From the NCBI GenBank assembly GCA_019310385.1, contig JAFDEK010000003.1, positions 55,183 through 119,182 on the forward strand: a stretch of DNA of 64,000 nucleotides, in the 5' to 3' direction. The translations under genes were made by a program, and so were the position numbers. The DNA comes from Deltaproteobacteria bacterium. Its GTDB lineage: Bacteria; Myxococcota_A; UBA9160; UBA4427. The notes beneath the pieces were generated by a model. The model was given only the letters and a program-made list of their open reading frames with translations, searched no databases and was not told where the DNA came from. Below are positions 53,573 through 63,271 of this stretch, in pieces (the first letter of the stretch is position 1; the number at the start of each line of letters is the position of its first letter).

Positions 53573-54247
53573 ATGCCAGAGCCCCACGAGACCCGCGAGC
53601 AGCGAAAGCCCGGCCGTCCCACGGGCGAGGAGAGCGGGGCGGGGCGGGCCGCCCTGCTGGCGGCCGCGCGGGAGCTCCTCTGCGAGCAGGGTCTCTCCCA
53701 GCTGACCTCGAAGGCGGTGGCCGCCCGCGCCGGCGTGAAGCCCACCCTGGTGAACTACTACTTCGGCGGGCGCCGGGGACTGTTGCAGGAAGTGCTGGCA
53801 GAGAGCTCCGGCGAGAACACCGAGCGCATGCTCGCCGTGGCAGACCGGGAGGGGCCGCCCGAGGCGCGCCTCGCCGATCTGATCGACGGGATGCTGCGCG
53901 GCTTTGCCGAAGAGCCCTACGTGCCGCGCCTCTTCTTCGAGCAGGTGATGTTCGCCGAGGACGAGGAGCTCGACCGTTTCGTCGAGCGTTCCGGCCGCGC
54001 CTCCTTCGATGCCCTGCGCAAGGTGCTCCGGGACGGCTGCCGCGACGGGCGCTTCCGCAGCGTCGACCCCGAGATCGCCCTCGCGGCCATCGGCGGCCTC
54101 TGCGTCTTCTTCGGCGCGGCCACTCCCCTCTTGCAGCGTCTCACGGGCATGGGCCCGATGACACCGGAAACGGTCGGCGGCATCGCCGAGCGTGCGGCCG
54201 CGCTGATACTGCACGGATTGATGACACCCGGAGAGACCGAAACATGA
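53573..54247 (+). CDS. TetR/AcrR family regulator
   Basis: ALLAAARELLCEQGLSQLTSKAVAARAGVKPTLVNYYFGGRRGLLQEVL. Confidence 0.92.
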   Translation: MPEPHETREQRKPGRPTGEESGAGRAALLAAARELLCEQGLSQLTSKAVAARAGVKPTLVNYYFGGRRGLLQEVLAESSGENTERMLAVADREGPPEARLADLIDGMLRGFAEEPYVPRLFFEQVMFAEDEELDRFVERSGRASFDALRKVLRDGCRDGRFRSVDPEIALAAIGGLCVFFGAATPLLQRLTGMGPMTPETVGGIAERAAALILHGLMTPGETET

Positions 54248-56715
54248 GCAGGGACGACAGTGCGGAGCCCAGGGGCTTCGGGCTCACCACTTTTCGCGAT
54301 CCCATCGAGAAGGGCTTCGGCGACTTCGGGCGCTTCGTCCATCGCCGCGCCTGGTGGGTCATCGTCGGCGTCGTGGTGTGCTCGGCAGCCCTCTTTACCC
54401 AGCTTCCCCAGCTTGGGATCGACACCTCCACCGAGGGCTTCCTGCCCGACGACAACCCTCTCCGTGTCGCGTACGAGGATTTCCGCGACCGCTACGGCCG
54501 CGACCAGGCGATCCTGATCGCCGTCGAGGGCGACGACGTATTCGACCTGGCCTTTCTCGAGAAGCTCCGCGCTCTGCACGAGGAGCTCGAGTCCGAGCTT
54601 CCCCACCTGCAGGACGTGCAGAGCCTCCTCGACACCCGCAACACCCGGGGCGAGGGGGACCAGCTCGTCGTCGAGGATCTGCTCGAGGACTGGCCCGAGA
54701 GCGAAGCGGACCTGGCCCTGCTGCGGGAGCGAGTTCGCTCGAGCCGCCTCTACGTGGATCAGCTCATCTCCCGGGACGAGCGCATGACGACCTTGATCGT
54801 CAAGCCCGACGTGTACTCGCCCATGGGCCAGGCCACGGACGCGCTGGCGGGCTTCGAGGACGAGGCGGCCGTCCCCGGCGAGAAGCCCGTCTACCTGACC
54901 GGCGAAGAGAACAGCGAGGTCGTCGAGGCCGTTCGGGTCATCGTCGAGCGCCACCGGGACGCGGATTTCCGCATCCTCGTGGCCGGCGTGCCCGTCATGG
55001 TCCATCGCCTCATGACGGGGATGCTGACCGACATGGGTCGCTTCACGGCTCTGTCCATCCTGACCATCGCGTTCTTCCTGGCACTGCTCTTTCGCCGGGT
55101 CGCCGCGGTGATCCTGCCCCTGGTGGTTTCTGGTTTCGCCATGCTGAGCACCCTCTCCCTGATGGCCATGATGGGGATCCAGATTGCCACCACCACGCAG
55201 ATCATCCCCTCCTTTCTGCTCGCCGTCGGCGTCGGCGGGGCCGTCCACATCCTGGCCATCTTCTACCAGGCAAGTGCACGGGGCGAATCCCGCGAGGATT
55301 CCATCGCCTACGCGCTCCAGCACTCGGGCCTCGCCGTTGCGATGACGAGCTTCACCACGGCCGGGGGCATGCTCTCCTTCGTCAGCTCCGGCATCGCGCC
55401 GGTGGCGGAGCTCGGCATCATGGCGCCCATCGGCGTCATGATGGCGCTGCTCTTCTGCCTGGTGCTGTTGCCCGCGCTGATCGCCGTCTTCCCCATGAAG
55501 GCGAGCGAGCAGGTGGATCCTGAGCACGTTTCGCCCGCCCGCAGCTTCCTCATGGCCTGCGGCGACATGGCGACCGTCCACGCCTGGCCCGTGGTGGGCG
55601 CCTGGGCGCTGCTCCTCGTCCTGTCGGTGGTTGGAGCAACGCGCATCGAGCTGTCCCACGACCCCGTCCGCTGGTTCCCCGAGCAGGACCCCATGCGCAT
55701 TGCCATGGAGACCATCGACGAGCGGCTCAATGGCACCATGTTCGTCGAGGTGGTGGTGGATACGGGGGTCGAGAACGGCATCCAGAGCCCGCAGCTGCTG
55801 GATCGCATCGAGCGCTTCCAGGACTTCGCCCTGGGCCTGGAGGGCGAGGAGATCCGGGTCGGCAAGACGATCTCCATCACCGACGTCGTCAAGGAGACCC
55901 ATCAGGCCCTCAACGAGAACCGCCCGGAGTTCTACGCCATTCCCCGGGACCGGGAGCTGGTCGCTCAGGAGCTGCTCCTCTTCGAGAACAGCGGCTCCGA
56001 CGATCTCGAGGAGCTGGTGGATTCCCAGTTCAGTGAGACCCGGGTCACCCTGAAGATGCCCTTCTCCAACATGATCCACTACGCCGGGTTCTTCGATCGC
56101 CTCGCCGAGGAGGCCGAGGAAATCTTCGGCGCTGCGGCCACGCTCACCTTCACGGGGGAGAGCCGCATGATGAGCTGGCTCGTGAGTACCTTGTCCATCA
56201 ATCTCATGAAGACCTACGTCCTGGCCTTCTCCATCATCACGCCCCTCATGATCCTGCTGCTCGGCAGCGTGAGAACGGGTCTCGTGAGCATGATCCCGAA
56301 CCTGACGCCCGTGATCGTTACCCTGGGCGTGATGGGTTGGTTCGGAATCCCCCTCGAGGTCTTCACCATGCTGATCGGCAGCATCGCCCTCGGCCTCGCC
56401 GTCGACGACACCGTCCACTTCATGCACAACTTCCGGCGTTACTTCGAGTGGAGCGGCGACGTCCGCTTCGCCGTGCGCGAGACCCTGGCGACCACCGGCC
56501 AGGCGCTGCTCTTCACCACGGTCGTCCTCTCGAGCGGCTTCTTCATCTTCATGTTCGCCACCATGAAGAGCCTCCACCACTTCGGCATGCTCACGGGCAT
56601 CACCATCATCGTGGCCTTCCTGGCCGACCTGCTCCTGGCCCCCGCGCTCATGTCGCTGCTGGCCCGCTTCGTCACCCGGCCCGTGATCGCGGTAGGGGAA
56701 GCGGAGGCGGCCTGA
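54244..56715 (+). CDS. RND/MMPL superfamily exporter
   Basis: 823 aa, two 6-TM-like bundles; IDTSTEGFLPDDNPLRVAYEDFRDRYGRDQ, GLAVDDTVHFMHNFRR; ATGA overlap with the TetR gene. Confidence 0.92.
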   Translation: MSRDDSAEPRGFGLTTFRDPIEKGFGDFGRFVHRRAWWVIVGVVVCSAALFTQLPQLGIDTSTEGFLPDDNPLRVAYEDFRDRYGRDQAILIAVEGDDVFDLAFLEKLRALHEELESELPHLQDVQSLLDTRNTRGEGDQLVVEDLLEDWPESEADLALLRERVRSSRLYVDQLISRDERMTTLIVKPDVYSPMGQATDALAGFEDEAAVPGEKPVYLTGEENSEVVEAVRVIVERHRDADFRILVAGVPVMVHRLMTGMLTDMGRFTALSILTIAFFLALLFRRVAAVILPLVVSGFAMLSTLSLMAMMGIQIATTTQIIPSFLLAVGVGGAVHILAIFYQASARGESREDSIAYALQHSGLAVAMTSFTTAGGMLSFVSSGIAPVAELGIMAPIGVMMALLFCLVLLPALIAVFPMKASEQVDPEHVSPARSFLMACGDMATVHAWPVVGAWALLLVLSVVGATRIELSHDPVRWFPEQDPMRIAMETIDERLNGTMFVEVVVDTGVENGIQSPQLLDRIERFQDFALGLEGEEIRVGKTISITDVVKETHQALNENRPEFYAIPRDRELVAQELLLFENSGSDDLEELVDSQFSETRVTLKMPFSNMIHYAGFFDRLAEEAEEIFGAAATLTFTGESRMMSWLVSTLSINLMKTYVLAFSIITPLMILLLGSVRTGLVSMIPNLTPVIVTLGVMGWFGIPLEVFTMLIGSIALGLAVDDTVHFMHNFRRYFEWSGDVRFAVRETLATTGQALLFTTVVLSSGFFIFMFATMKSLHHFGMLTGITIIVAFLADLLLAPALMSLLARFVTRPVIAVGEAEAA

Positions 56716-56848
56716 GCTCGGCTCCCTGCCGGCGCACTCGCCCGCGCCCGCGTCCCGCACACGAAGGCCGGCGCCCCGGTGCGGCTTGCTAGCATCCTCT
56801 CCGAGAAGCTCGTTCGGGAGTGGGAGCGGGAGGGCGGGGGAGCACGAG

Positions 56849-57964
56849 ATGCGGGTTCGGATCGGTGCGGCCGCGGCAATCCTGGGGTTCACCGCCTGTG
56901 TGATCGCGGGCTGTACGAGTCCGCCTCCCGAAGAGGCGGAGCCCCATTGGGTGGCTCGTGGCCCGAGCAAGGAGCTGACCCAGGGCAGCTTTGCGGGGGT
57001 CGGGTCGGGCCGGGATCCCGAGACCGCCGCAGCCGTTGCCCGGGCCGAGATCGCAAGCGTCTTCCACGCGCGCATCGAGCAGGTGCTGTCCGATCGCCAG
57101 TCGACGCGTCTGCAGGACGGGGGCGAGCAGAGCACCGAAGAAGTCGACATCCACACCCGGGTAGAAACCCGGATGGCCCTCGAAGGGGTGGAGATCGTCG
57201 AGGCCTGGCGCGACCCGGCCAGCGGGCGCTGCTACGCGCTCGCGGCTCTCGATCGCGGTCGCCTGCGGGCGCGCTTGAGCGACGCGGCAGCGCTGGAGCA
57301 GGAGCTGATCGCCGCGGCCGTCGCCCTGGCGGACGGCGCGTTGCCCGCGGAGGAGCAGCTCGGTGCGGTCGCCCAGGCGCTGGATGCGGCCCGTCGGCGC
57401 GACGCCCTGCTCGCCAACCTGCGTGTGGCGGGGGGGACGGGCGAGGTCGCCAGTGACCGCGAGCCGTCTGCCCACGCTCTCGAGCGACGCCTCTCTTCGC
57501 TCAAGTCCCGGCTCCCCATCGGTGTGGAGGCCTGGGAGGTGGATCTCGAGAGCGGAGCGCGACTGGGGGCCCTCGATCCCCTGCGCGTCGAGCTCGCGAA
57601 GATCGTGACGGAGCTGGGCTTCCCCGTGAGCCAGGGCCCCCGAGCGCAGACGCCATGGCTGCAGGTGGAGTGCAGCCTCGGCTTCGCTGCCGCGCACCTG
57701 CCCCGGGACCGCTGGCCCGCCTACCGCTGGGAGGCGTCCCTCGAGGTTTCGAAGGCGCGCGGTGACGACGTGCTGGCCGTGGCGTCGGAGCACGGGCGGG
57801 CCACCGGGGTCGACGACGAGCTCGCGCGGGTCGCTGCGCGCCGGGATGCCGAGGCGATCCTCTCCGCCGAGCTCGGGCGCTGGCTCTCCCGGCTCACCCT
57901 CGACGCGTCGGCGTCGCTGGAGGGGGCGGAGCTCGACGCTCGCGGAGATGCATGGACGCCGTGA
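56849..57964 (+). CDS. LPP20-like lipoprotein
   Basis: Lipobox CVIAGC; FAGVGSGRDPETAAAVARAEIASVFHARIEQVLSD...GRCYALAALDRGRLRARL. Confidence 0.75.
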   Translation: MRVRIGAAAAILGFTACVIAGCTSPPPEEAEPHWVARGPSKELTQGSFAGVGSGRDPETAAAVARAEIASVFHARIEQVLSDRQSTRLQDGGEQSTEEVDIHTRVETRMALEGVEIVEAWRDPASGRCYALAALDRGRLRARLSDAAALEQELIAAAVALADGALPAEEQLGAVAQALDAARRRDALLANLRVAGGTGEVASDREPSAHALERRLSSLKSRLPIGVEAWEVDLESGARLGALDPLRVELAKIVTELGFPVSQGPRAQTPWLQVECSLGFAAAHLPRDRWPAYRWEASLEVSKARGDDVLAVASEHGRATGVDDELARVAARRDAEAILSAELGRWLSRLTLDASASLEGAELDARGDAWTP

Positions 57965-60339
57965 TCCAGACCGCTGCGGCGAGCGTCATCGTGTTGCTCC
58001 CTGCCGCAGCCGGCGCATTGATTTTTGCAGTGCCAGCGCTGCGCGGTCGGGCCGCTTGGATCGGAGCCCTGGGCTCGGCCGGGGCTGTGGCTTGCGTGGC
58101 CGGCCTCGCCCTGACAGGAGCCGGCGGCGTCTACGTCGCCTGGGAGTGGGTGCCGGCCCTGCAGGTGGAGATCGCCTGGCGTATCGACGCCGCCACCCTC
58201 GCCCTGGCGGGCCTGGTCTCCTTCGTGGGGACCGGGGTCATCCAGTTCGCCGGCGCCTACTTCGGGTCCTCGGCCAAGCCCTCCGCCAGCTCCTCCGCCA
58301 AGCCCTCCGCCAAGTCCTCCGCCAAGGGCGCCCGGGCGATCGCCACCCTGTGCGTCTTCGAGGCCTCCATGCTCGGCCTCGTGCTCTCGGACAACCTCTT
58401 TGCGCTCTTCACCTTCTGGGAGCTCACCGGGCTCTGCTCCTTCTTTCTCATCAATACCGACGCCGACAAGCGCGACGACACCTTCGAGGCCGCCCGGCAG
58501 GCTCTGCTCGTCACCGTGGGCGGCGGCCTCCCCATGCTCCTGGGATTCATCGTGCTCGCCTCGCAGGCGGGGAGCGCGAGCCTCTCGGTCCTCGTCGAGA
58601 CGGAGCTCTCGCCGGGGTTGCAGACCCTGGTCTTCGCCCTCGTCCTTCCCGGCGTGCTGACCAAGAGCGCCCAGGTGCCGCTCCACTTCTGGCTTCCTGG
58701 CGCCATGGCGGCGCCCACGCCGATCTCCGCCTACCTGCACTCGGCCACCATGGTGAAGGCCGGGCTGATCCTGCTCCTCTTTCTCTTTCCCGTCTGTGGC
58801 GAGAGCGGGCTATGGACCGCGGCCCTGGTGCCCCTGGGTGCGCTCACCTGTGTGTGGGGAAGCTGGCGGGCCCTGGGCCAGGACGACATCAAGCTCCTCA
58901 TGGCGTGGTCGACCGTGTCCCAGCTCGGACTCATGACCATCACCCTGGGCCTCGGGACCGATCTCGCCGTGCGCGCCGCCGCGCTCTATCTCTTTGCCCA
59001 CGCGCTCTTCAAGGCGGGTCTCTTCCTCTCCATCGGCGCCATCGATCACGTGGCCCACACGCGAATGCTCCCCGAGCTGGGTGGGCTGCGCCGGCGGGCG
59101 CCGGCCCTGTTCTGGGTCGTCGCGGTGCTCTGCGGCTCCATGGCGGGGCTGCCTCCCTTCGCGGGCTTCCTCTCCAAGGAGCTGGTGCTCAAGAAGCTCA
59201 CCCTCGCCGACGCCTGGGTGCACGACATCGCGGTACTGGGCATCGTGCTCGGCTCCATCGGCACGGTGGCCTACACGGTGCGCTTCTTTTCCGGCGTCTT
59301 CATGGACGAGGCGCGCAGCGAGGGCGCCGCCAAGGCCCACTCGCCGGGTGCGGGCTTCCTCGTCGGGCCCGCCCTGCTCGCCGCGCTCAGCCTGGCCGGG
59401 GGGCTCGGCGCGCGCTACGTCGACCGCTGGCTCCTCGAGCCCGTCAGCGCCGCTCTGCTCGGCTATCGCCTCGACGCGCCCGAGCTGGCCCTGTGGCACG
59501 GGATCAACGTTCCGCTGATCCTCAGCGCCGTAATCATCGCGGGAGGGATCCTGCTTCACCGGGTGCTGGAGCATCGCCACCTGCCGTCGGGGCCGCCGGG
59601 CCTGAGCGGGCCGCGCCTCTTCGAAGCGAGCCTGGCGGGTGCCCAGGCACTGGGGAGCCGCCTCGACCGGGGCCTCGCCGGGGCGTCGCCCAGCCTCTAC
59701 TTCGCCCTGGCGCTGCTCTTCGCCTTCGCCTGGGCGCTCCCCATGGCGGGCGGTCTCGCCGAGCTGGGCGGGCTCGTCTGGAAGCCTGCGGGCGTGATGA
59801 TCCTGCTGATCCAGCTGCTCGCGCTGGCGGGGCTGGTACTGCTGCGCGGCCGGGTGTCGCGCATTCTCCTGCTCTCGGCCGTGGGCTTCACGGTGGCGAT
59901 CTTCTACCGCCTGCTCCACGCACCGGACCTCGCTCTTACCCAGCTTCTCGTCGAGGTGCTGATCACGGTCTTCTTCGTGTTGGCCCTGCGCTTCGTCGGG
60001 GCGCGCCGGCGCGGCGACGCGCGGCGCCCGGTCTTGCTGCGCGGTGTGCAGATCGTGTTCTCCCTCGTCATCGGGCTCGCCGGTGCGGCATTGGTGCTGG
60101 CACTCAGCCGTGTCGAGCCCGATCCGCGGCTGCTCGACTACTACGCCCAGGCGGGTCCCGGCATCGCCCAGGGGCTCAACCTGGTCAATCTCATCCTCGT
60201 GGACTTCCGCGGCATCGACACGCTCATCGAGACCTTCGTGGTGCTCGTCGCAGTGGCGGGCGTGGCGGGCTGGCTGCTGGGGGACGAGAACCCGCCCCTC
60301 GAGTCGGGGCGGCCGGAGACCCGGGAGGTCGAATCGTGA
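57952..60339 (+). CDS. mrpA: Na+/H+ antiporter subunit A (MrpA/MnhA-like)
   Basis: NuoL-like core LPGAMAAPTPISAYLHSATMVKAGLILLL, plus C-terminal MVLILIQLLALAGL-type/MnhB-related region (DLALTQLLVEVLITVFFVLALRF). Confidence 0.9.
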   Translation: MDAVIQTAAASVIVLLPAAAGALIFAVPALRGRAAWIGALGSAGAVACVAGLALTGAGGVYVAWEWVPALQVEIAWRIDAATLALAGLVSFVGTGVIQFAGAYFGSSAKPSASSSAKPSAKSSAKGARAIATLCVFEASMLGLVLSDNLFALFTFWELTGLCSFFLINTDADKRDDTFEAARQALLVTVGGGLPMLLGFIVLASQAGSASLSVLVETELSPGLQTLVFALVLPGVLTKSAQVPLHFWLPGAMAAPTPISAYLHSATMVKAGLILLLFLFPVCGESGLWTAALVPLGALTCVWGSWRALGQDDIKLLMAWSTVSQLGLMTITLGLGTDLAVRAAALYLFAHALFKAGLFLSIGAIDHVAHTRMLPELGGLRRRAPALFWVVAVLCGSMAGLPPFAGFLSKELVLKKLTLADAWVHDIAVLGIVLGSIGTVAYTVRFFSGVFMDEARSEGAAKAHSPGAGFLVGPALLAALSLAGGLGARYVDRWLLEPVSAALLGYRLDAPELALWHGINVPLILSAVIIAGGILLHRVLEHRHLPSGPPGLSGPRLFEASLAGAQALGSRLDRGLAGASPSLYFALALLFAFAWALPMAGGLAELGGLVWKPAGVMILLIQLLALAGLVLLRGRVSRILLLSAVGFTVAIFYRLLHAPDLALTQLLVEVLITVFFVLALRFVGARRRGDARRPVLLRGVQIVFSLVIGLAGAALVLALSRVEPDPRLLDYYAQAGPGIAQGLNLVNLILVDFRGIDTLIETFVVLVAVAGVAGWLLGDENPPLESGRPETREVES

Positions 60340-60878
60340 AGAGCATGCTGCTCCAGGAGCTCGCCGCCCTCATCCTGCCCCTGGCGATCCTCTTCGGCAT
60401 CGCGCTCACGCTCAAGGGCCACGACGCTCCGGGCGGTGGCTTCGTGGGCGGGCTTTCGCTCGCGGTAGCGGGGGTCTTGGGCTTCTCCGCCTGGGGGACC
60501 CGGGCCTTTCGCGCTCGGGTGTCGCTTTCGCCCGAGAGCGTCGCCCTGGTCGGTGCGCTGATCCTGCTGGCCTGCGCGGGGCTCCCGCTTCTGGCCGGCG
60601 AGCCCATGCTCACCCAGCGCAGCGCCGCCTTCGTGTTGCCGCTCCTCGGCAAGGTGAAGCTCCAGAGCGCGCTGGTCTTCGATGCCGGGGTCGTCATGGT
60701 GGTGGGCGGCGGTCTCGCGACCGCGGCCATCTGGCTCTGGGACCTCGCTGCACCAGCCCTGAGCGGGGGTGAACCAGCCCTGAGCCGGGGTGAACCAGCC
60801 CTGAGCCGGGGTGAACCAGCCCTGAGCCGCGGTGAAGAGACGCCGCAGGGTCCGCCCGGATCAAGGGGGGACCGCTAG
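60336..60878 (+). CDS. mrpB: Na+/H+ antiporter subunit B (MrpB/MnhB-like) with repeat tail
   Basis: ALILPLAILFGIALTLKGHDAPGGGFVGGLSLAVAGVL; gtg start at 60336. Confidence 0.87.
   Translation: MKSMLLQELAALILPLAILFGIALTLKGHDAPGGGFVGGLSLAVAGVLGFSAWGTRAFRARVSLSPESVALVGALILLACAGLPLLAGEPMLTQRSAAFVLPLLGKVKLQSALVFDAGVVMVVGGGLATAAIWLWDLAAPALSGGEPALSRGEPALSRGEPALSRGEETPQGPPGSRGDR
60753..60836. repeat. 21-bp tandem repeat x4 in the mrpB 3' coding region
   Basis: ccagccctgagccggggtgaa x4 with 1-2 substitutions, encodes (PALSRGE)4. Confidence 0.93.
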
Positions 60879-60879
60879 C

Positions 60880-61272
60880 GTGCTGCCCGTCGTCGTGGTC
60901 TCGGTCTTCGCGCTCGTGAGCGTCGGCGTCTACCTGGTGCTGCAGCGCAGCCTGATCCGGGTCGCCATGGGCCTCGGGCTGCTCTCCCACGGCATCCACC
61001 TCATCCTGCTGAGCGCGGGACGCTGGGGCGAACGGGCGCCCCTGATGATCGACGGGGTCTCGCCGGAGCAGATGACTGACCCGCTGCCCCAGGCCTTCGT
61101 CCTGACCGCCATCGTGATCTCCATGGCGACCACCCTCTACCTGCTGGCGGGCATCGCGGCGACGGCGCGTCGCGGAGGCTCCCACGACGTGGAGCCGGCG
61201 CCGCAGAGCGACGGCGAGCGCAGCGCCGGCGAGGTGCTGGCCGAGCTCGAGGGACGCGGGGAGCGGCGGTGA
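60880..61272 (+). CDS. mrpC: Na+/H+ antiporter subunit C (NuoK-like)
   Basis: GVYLVLQRSLIRVAMGLGLLSHGIHLILLSAGR, DPLPQAFVLTAIVISMATT. Confidence 0.9.
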   Translation: MLPVVVVSVFALVSVGVYLVLQRSLIRVAMGLGLLSHGIHLILLSAGRWGERAPLMIDGVSPEQMTDPLPQAFVLTAIVISMATTLYLLAGIAATARRGGSHDVEPAPQSDGERSAGEVLAELEGRGERR

Positions 61273-62765
61273 CGCTGGCCGCGGCCTTTCTGCTGCCGGG
61301 CGTCGCGGCCATCGTGTTGTGGCTGTGGCGGCCCCCGGCCCCGGTCTCGCGCAGGGCCACCATCGCGGTCGCTGCGCTGCTCGTGCTGCTGGCGCTGCGA
61401 TTGCTGGTGCTGGCCGGCCAGGGCGAGATCGCGGTCCACGGATTCGGGAGCTGGCGCCCGCCCTACGGTGTGGTGTTCGCCGTGGATCGCCTCTCGGCGC
61501 TCTTCATTGCCCTGCACGCCGTGCTGCTTCTGCTCAGCGTCGTGATCCTGCGCGCCTCGGCCCACGGCGAGCTCGCGCTGCGCCGCGCCCACCCGCTTCT
61601 CATGCTGGCGACTATGGGCCTCGTGGGCGCCTTCGCGACGGGCGATCTCTTCAACCTCTTCGTCATGTTCGAGCTGGTGCTGGTCTGTTCCTACGTGCTG
61701 CTCCAGGTGCCGGGCAGCGGGCGATCCGTGGCCGCCGCGCTTCCGGTGGTGGTGATCAACCTGGTGGCGTCACTGCTCTTCCTGGCGGGCCTGGGGCTGC
61801 TCTACGGGATCTGCGGCTCCCTCAATCTGGCTGACCTGATCGCGCAGTTCCCCAGCGCGCCGGCCTCGCTGCGCCGCGCGGCCCTGGCGATGCTGGTCGT
61901 CGCCTTTGGCACCAAGGCGGCGCTCGTGCCTCTCTGCTTCTGGATGCCGGCCAGCTATCCCACCCTCTGCGGTCCCGTGGCGGCCCTCTTCGCCGGCATC
62001 ATGACGAAGCTCGGCGTCTACGCCCTGCTGCGCATCCTGCCCCTGTTGCGTGCGGATGCCCTGGTGCTCGAGATCCTCGTCTGGGCGGGGGCGCTCTCGG
62101 CGCTGCTCGGCGTGTTGGCGGCGCTCTCGCAGTACGAGATGCGGCGTCTCCTCGCCTTCCACAGTGTTTCCCAGGTGGGCTACATGGTCCTGGGGCTGGG
62201 CCTCGCCAGCACGGCGGGGATCGCAGGGGCGATCTTCTTCGCCTTGCACCACTCGCTGGTGAAATCGACGCTCTACTTCGTGGCCGACGAGCTCGAGCGC
62301 CGCAATTCCAGCCGCGACCTGCGCGCCATGCACCCGAACGCTCTGGGAAGCTCGCTCCTGGCGCCTTGCTTCGGGGTGGCGGCCTTTGCGCTCGCCGGTC
62401 TGCCGCCCTTCTCGGGCTTCTTCGGCAAGCTCGCGGTCTTTCGTGCCGGCATCGAGGACGAGCGCTGGGTGGGCCTCGCCCTGCTGCTCCTGGCTTCCGT
62501 GTTCACGCTGGCCAGCATGTTGAAGATCTGGCACTTCGCCTTTCACACCCGTGCCGGCGGCGCTTCGACCACGCCGCGACCGGGGCTGGCCGAGCCGCGG
62601 GGTCTGCTCGCCGCGGCGGGCCTCGTGCTGGCGATGAGCTTCGCGGCGGGCCCCGTCTATCGCTACGCCGAGGCGGCGGCGGCGGATCTCGTCGATCCCG
62701 CGCCCTACAGCGAGGCGGTTCGCGCGGTCGCGGGCCATCCGCTCCAGGAAGAGGGCCGGCCCTGA
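61269..62765 (+). CDS. mrpD: Na+/H+ antiporter subunit D (NuoN/L-like)
   Basis: FGTKAALVPLCFWMPASYPTLCGPVAALFAGIMTKLGVYALLR, FHSVSQVGYMVLGLGL. Confidence 0.92.
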   Translation: MTLAAAFLLPGVAAIVLWLWRPPAPVSRRATIAVAALLVLLALRLLVLAGQGEIAVHGFGSWRPPYGVVFAVDRLSALFIALHAVLLLLSVVILRASAHGELALRRAHPLLMLATMGLVGAFATGDLFNLFVMFELVLVCSYVLLQVPGSGRSVAAALPVVVINLVASLLFLAGLGLLYGICGSLNLADLIAQFPSAPASLRRAALAMLVVAFGTKAALVPLCFWMPASYPTLCGPVAALFAGIMTKLGVYALLRILPLLRADALVLEILVWAGALSALLGVLAALSQYEMRRLLAFHSVSQVGYMVLGLGLASTAGIAGAIFFALHHSLVKSTLYFVADELERRNSSRDLRAMHPNALGSSLLAPCFGVAAFALAGLPPFSGFFGKLAVFRAGIEDERWVGLALLLLASVFTLASMLKIWHFAFHTRAGGASTTPRPGLAEPRGLLAAAGLVLAMSFAAGPVYRYAEAAAADLVDPAPYSEAVRAVAGHPLQEEGRP

Positions 62766-63271
62766 TGTCGACCTTCTTCTACATGCTGCTCGCCGGTGTG
62801 GTGTGGATGGCCCTGCGTCAGAGCATCGATCCGCTGACCTTCGGCGTGGGGGCCGTGATCGGTGCGCTCATGTGGCGCGTCTTCGGCGCCCCGGCGCGAC
62901 GCTCCTTCAGTCCCCTGCGCGCCCTGCGCTTCGCGTGGATCTCGCTGGGGCTGCTGCTGGTCTTCCTGTGGGAGCTCGGGGTCGCCAACGTCGAGCAGCT
63001 CCGCGTGATCTTCGCGCCCCGCATCGACGTCCGGCCCTACTGGGTGGATTATCGCAGCGAGCTCGAGACCCACACTTCGCGGGCCCTGCTCGGCCTCATG
63101 ATCGCCATGACGCCCGGCTCGATCACCTGCGAGGAGATCGAAGAGCTCGAAGCAGGCGACCGGGTGTGCCATGTCCGCATACACCTCTTGAATTCCCTGG
63201 ATCCCGAAGCCCAGCTCGAGCGCATTCGCAAGCGCCTCGAGGCGCCGCTGCTGAAGCTGGAGCAGCTGTGA
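62765..63271 (+). CDS. mrpE: Na+/H+ antiporter subunit E
   Basis: LLGLMIAMTPGSITCEEIEELEAGDRVCHVRIHLLN; position in operon. Confidence 0.88.
   Translation: MSTFFYMLLAGVVWMALRQSIDPLTFGVGAVIGALMWRVFGAPARRSFSPLRALRFAWISLGLLLVFLWELGVANVEQLRVIFAPRIDVRPYWVDYRSELETHTSRALLGLMIAMTPGSITCEEIEELEAGDRVCHVRIHLLNSLDPEAQLERIRKRLEAPLLKLEQL

Noticed and set aside
53917-57156. 1079-aa minus-strand ORF
   Set aside because: Antisense shadow of the RND exporter; composition His/Asp/Gly-rich with no domain, typical of high-GC opposite-strand frames.
57762-60878. 1038-aa plus-strand ORF
   Set aside because: Out-of-frame overlap of mrpA (Arg/Gly/Ala-rich); only its last part from 60336 (mrpB) is real.
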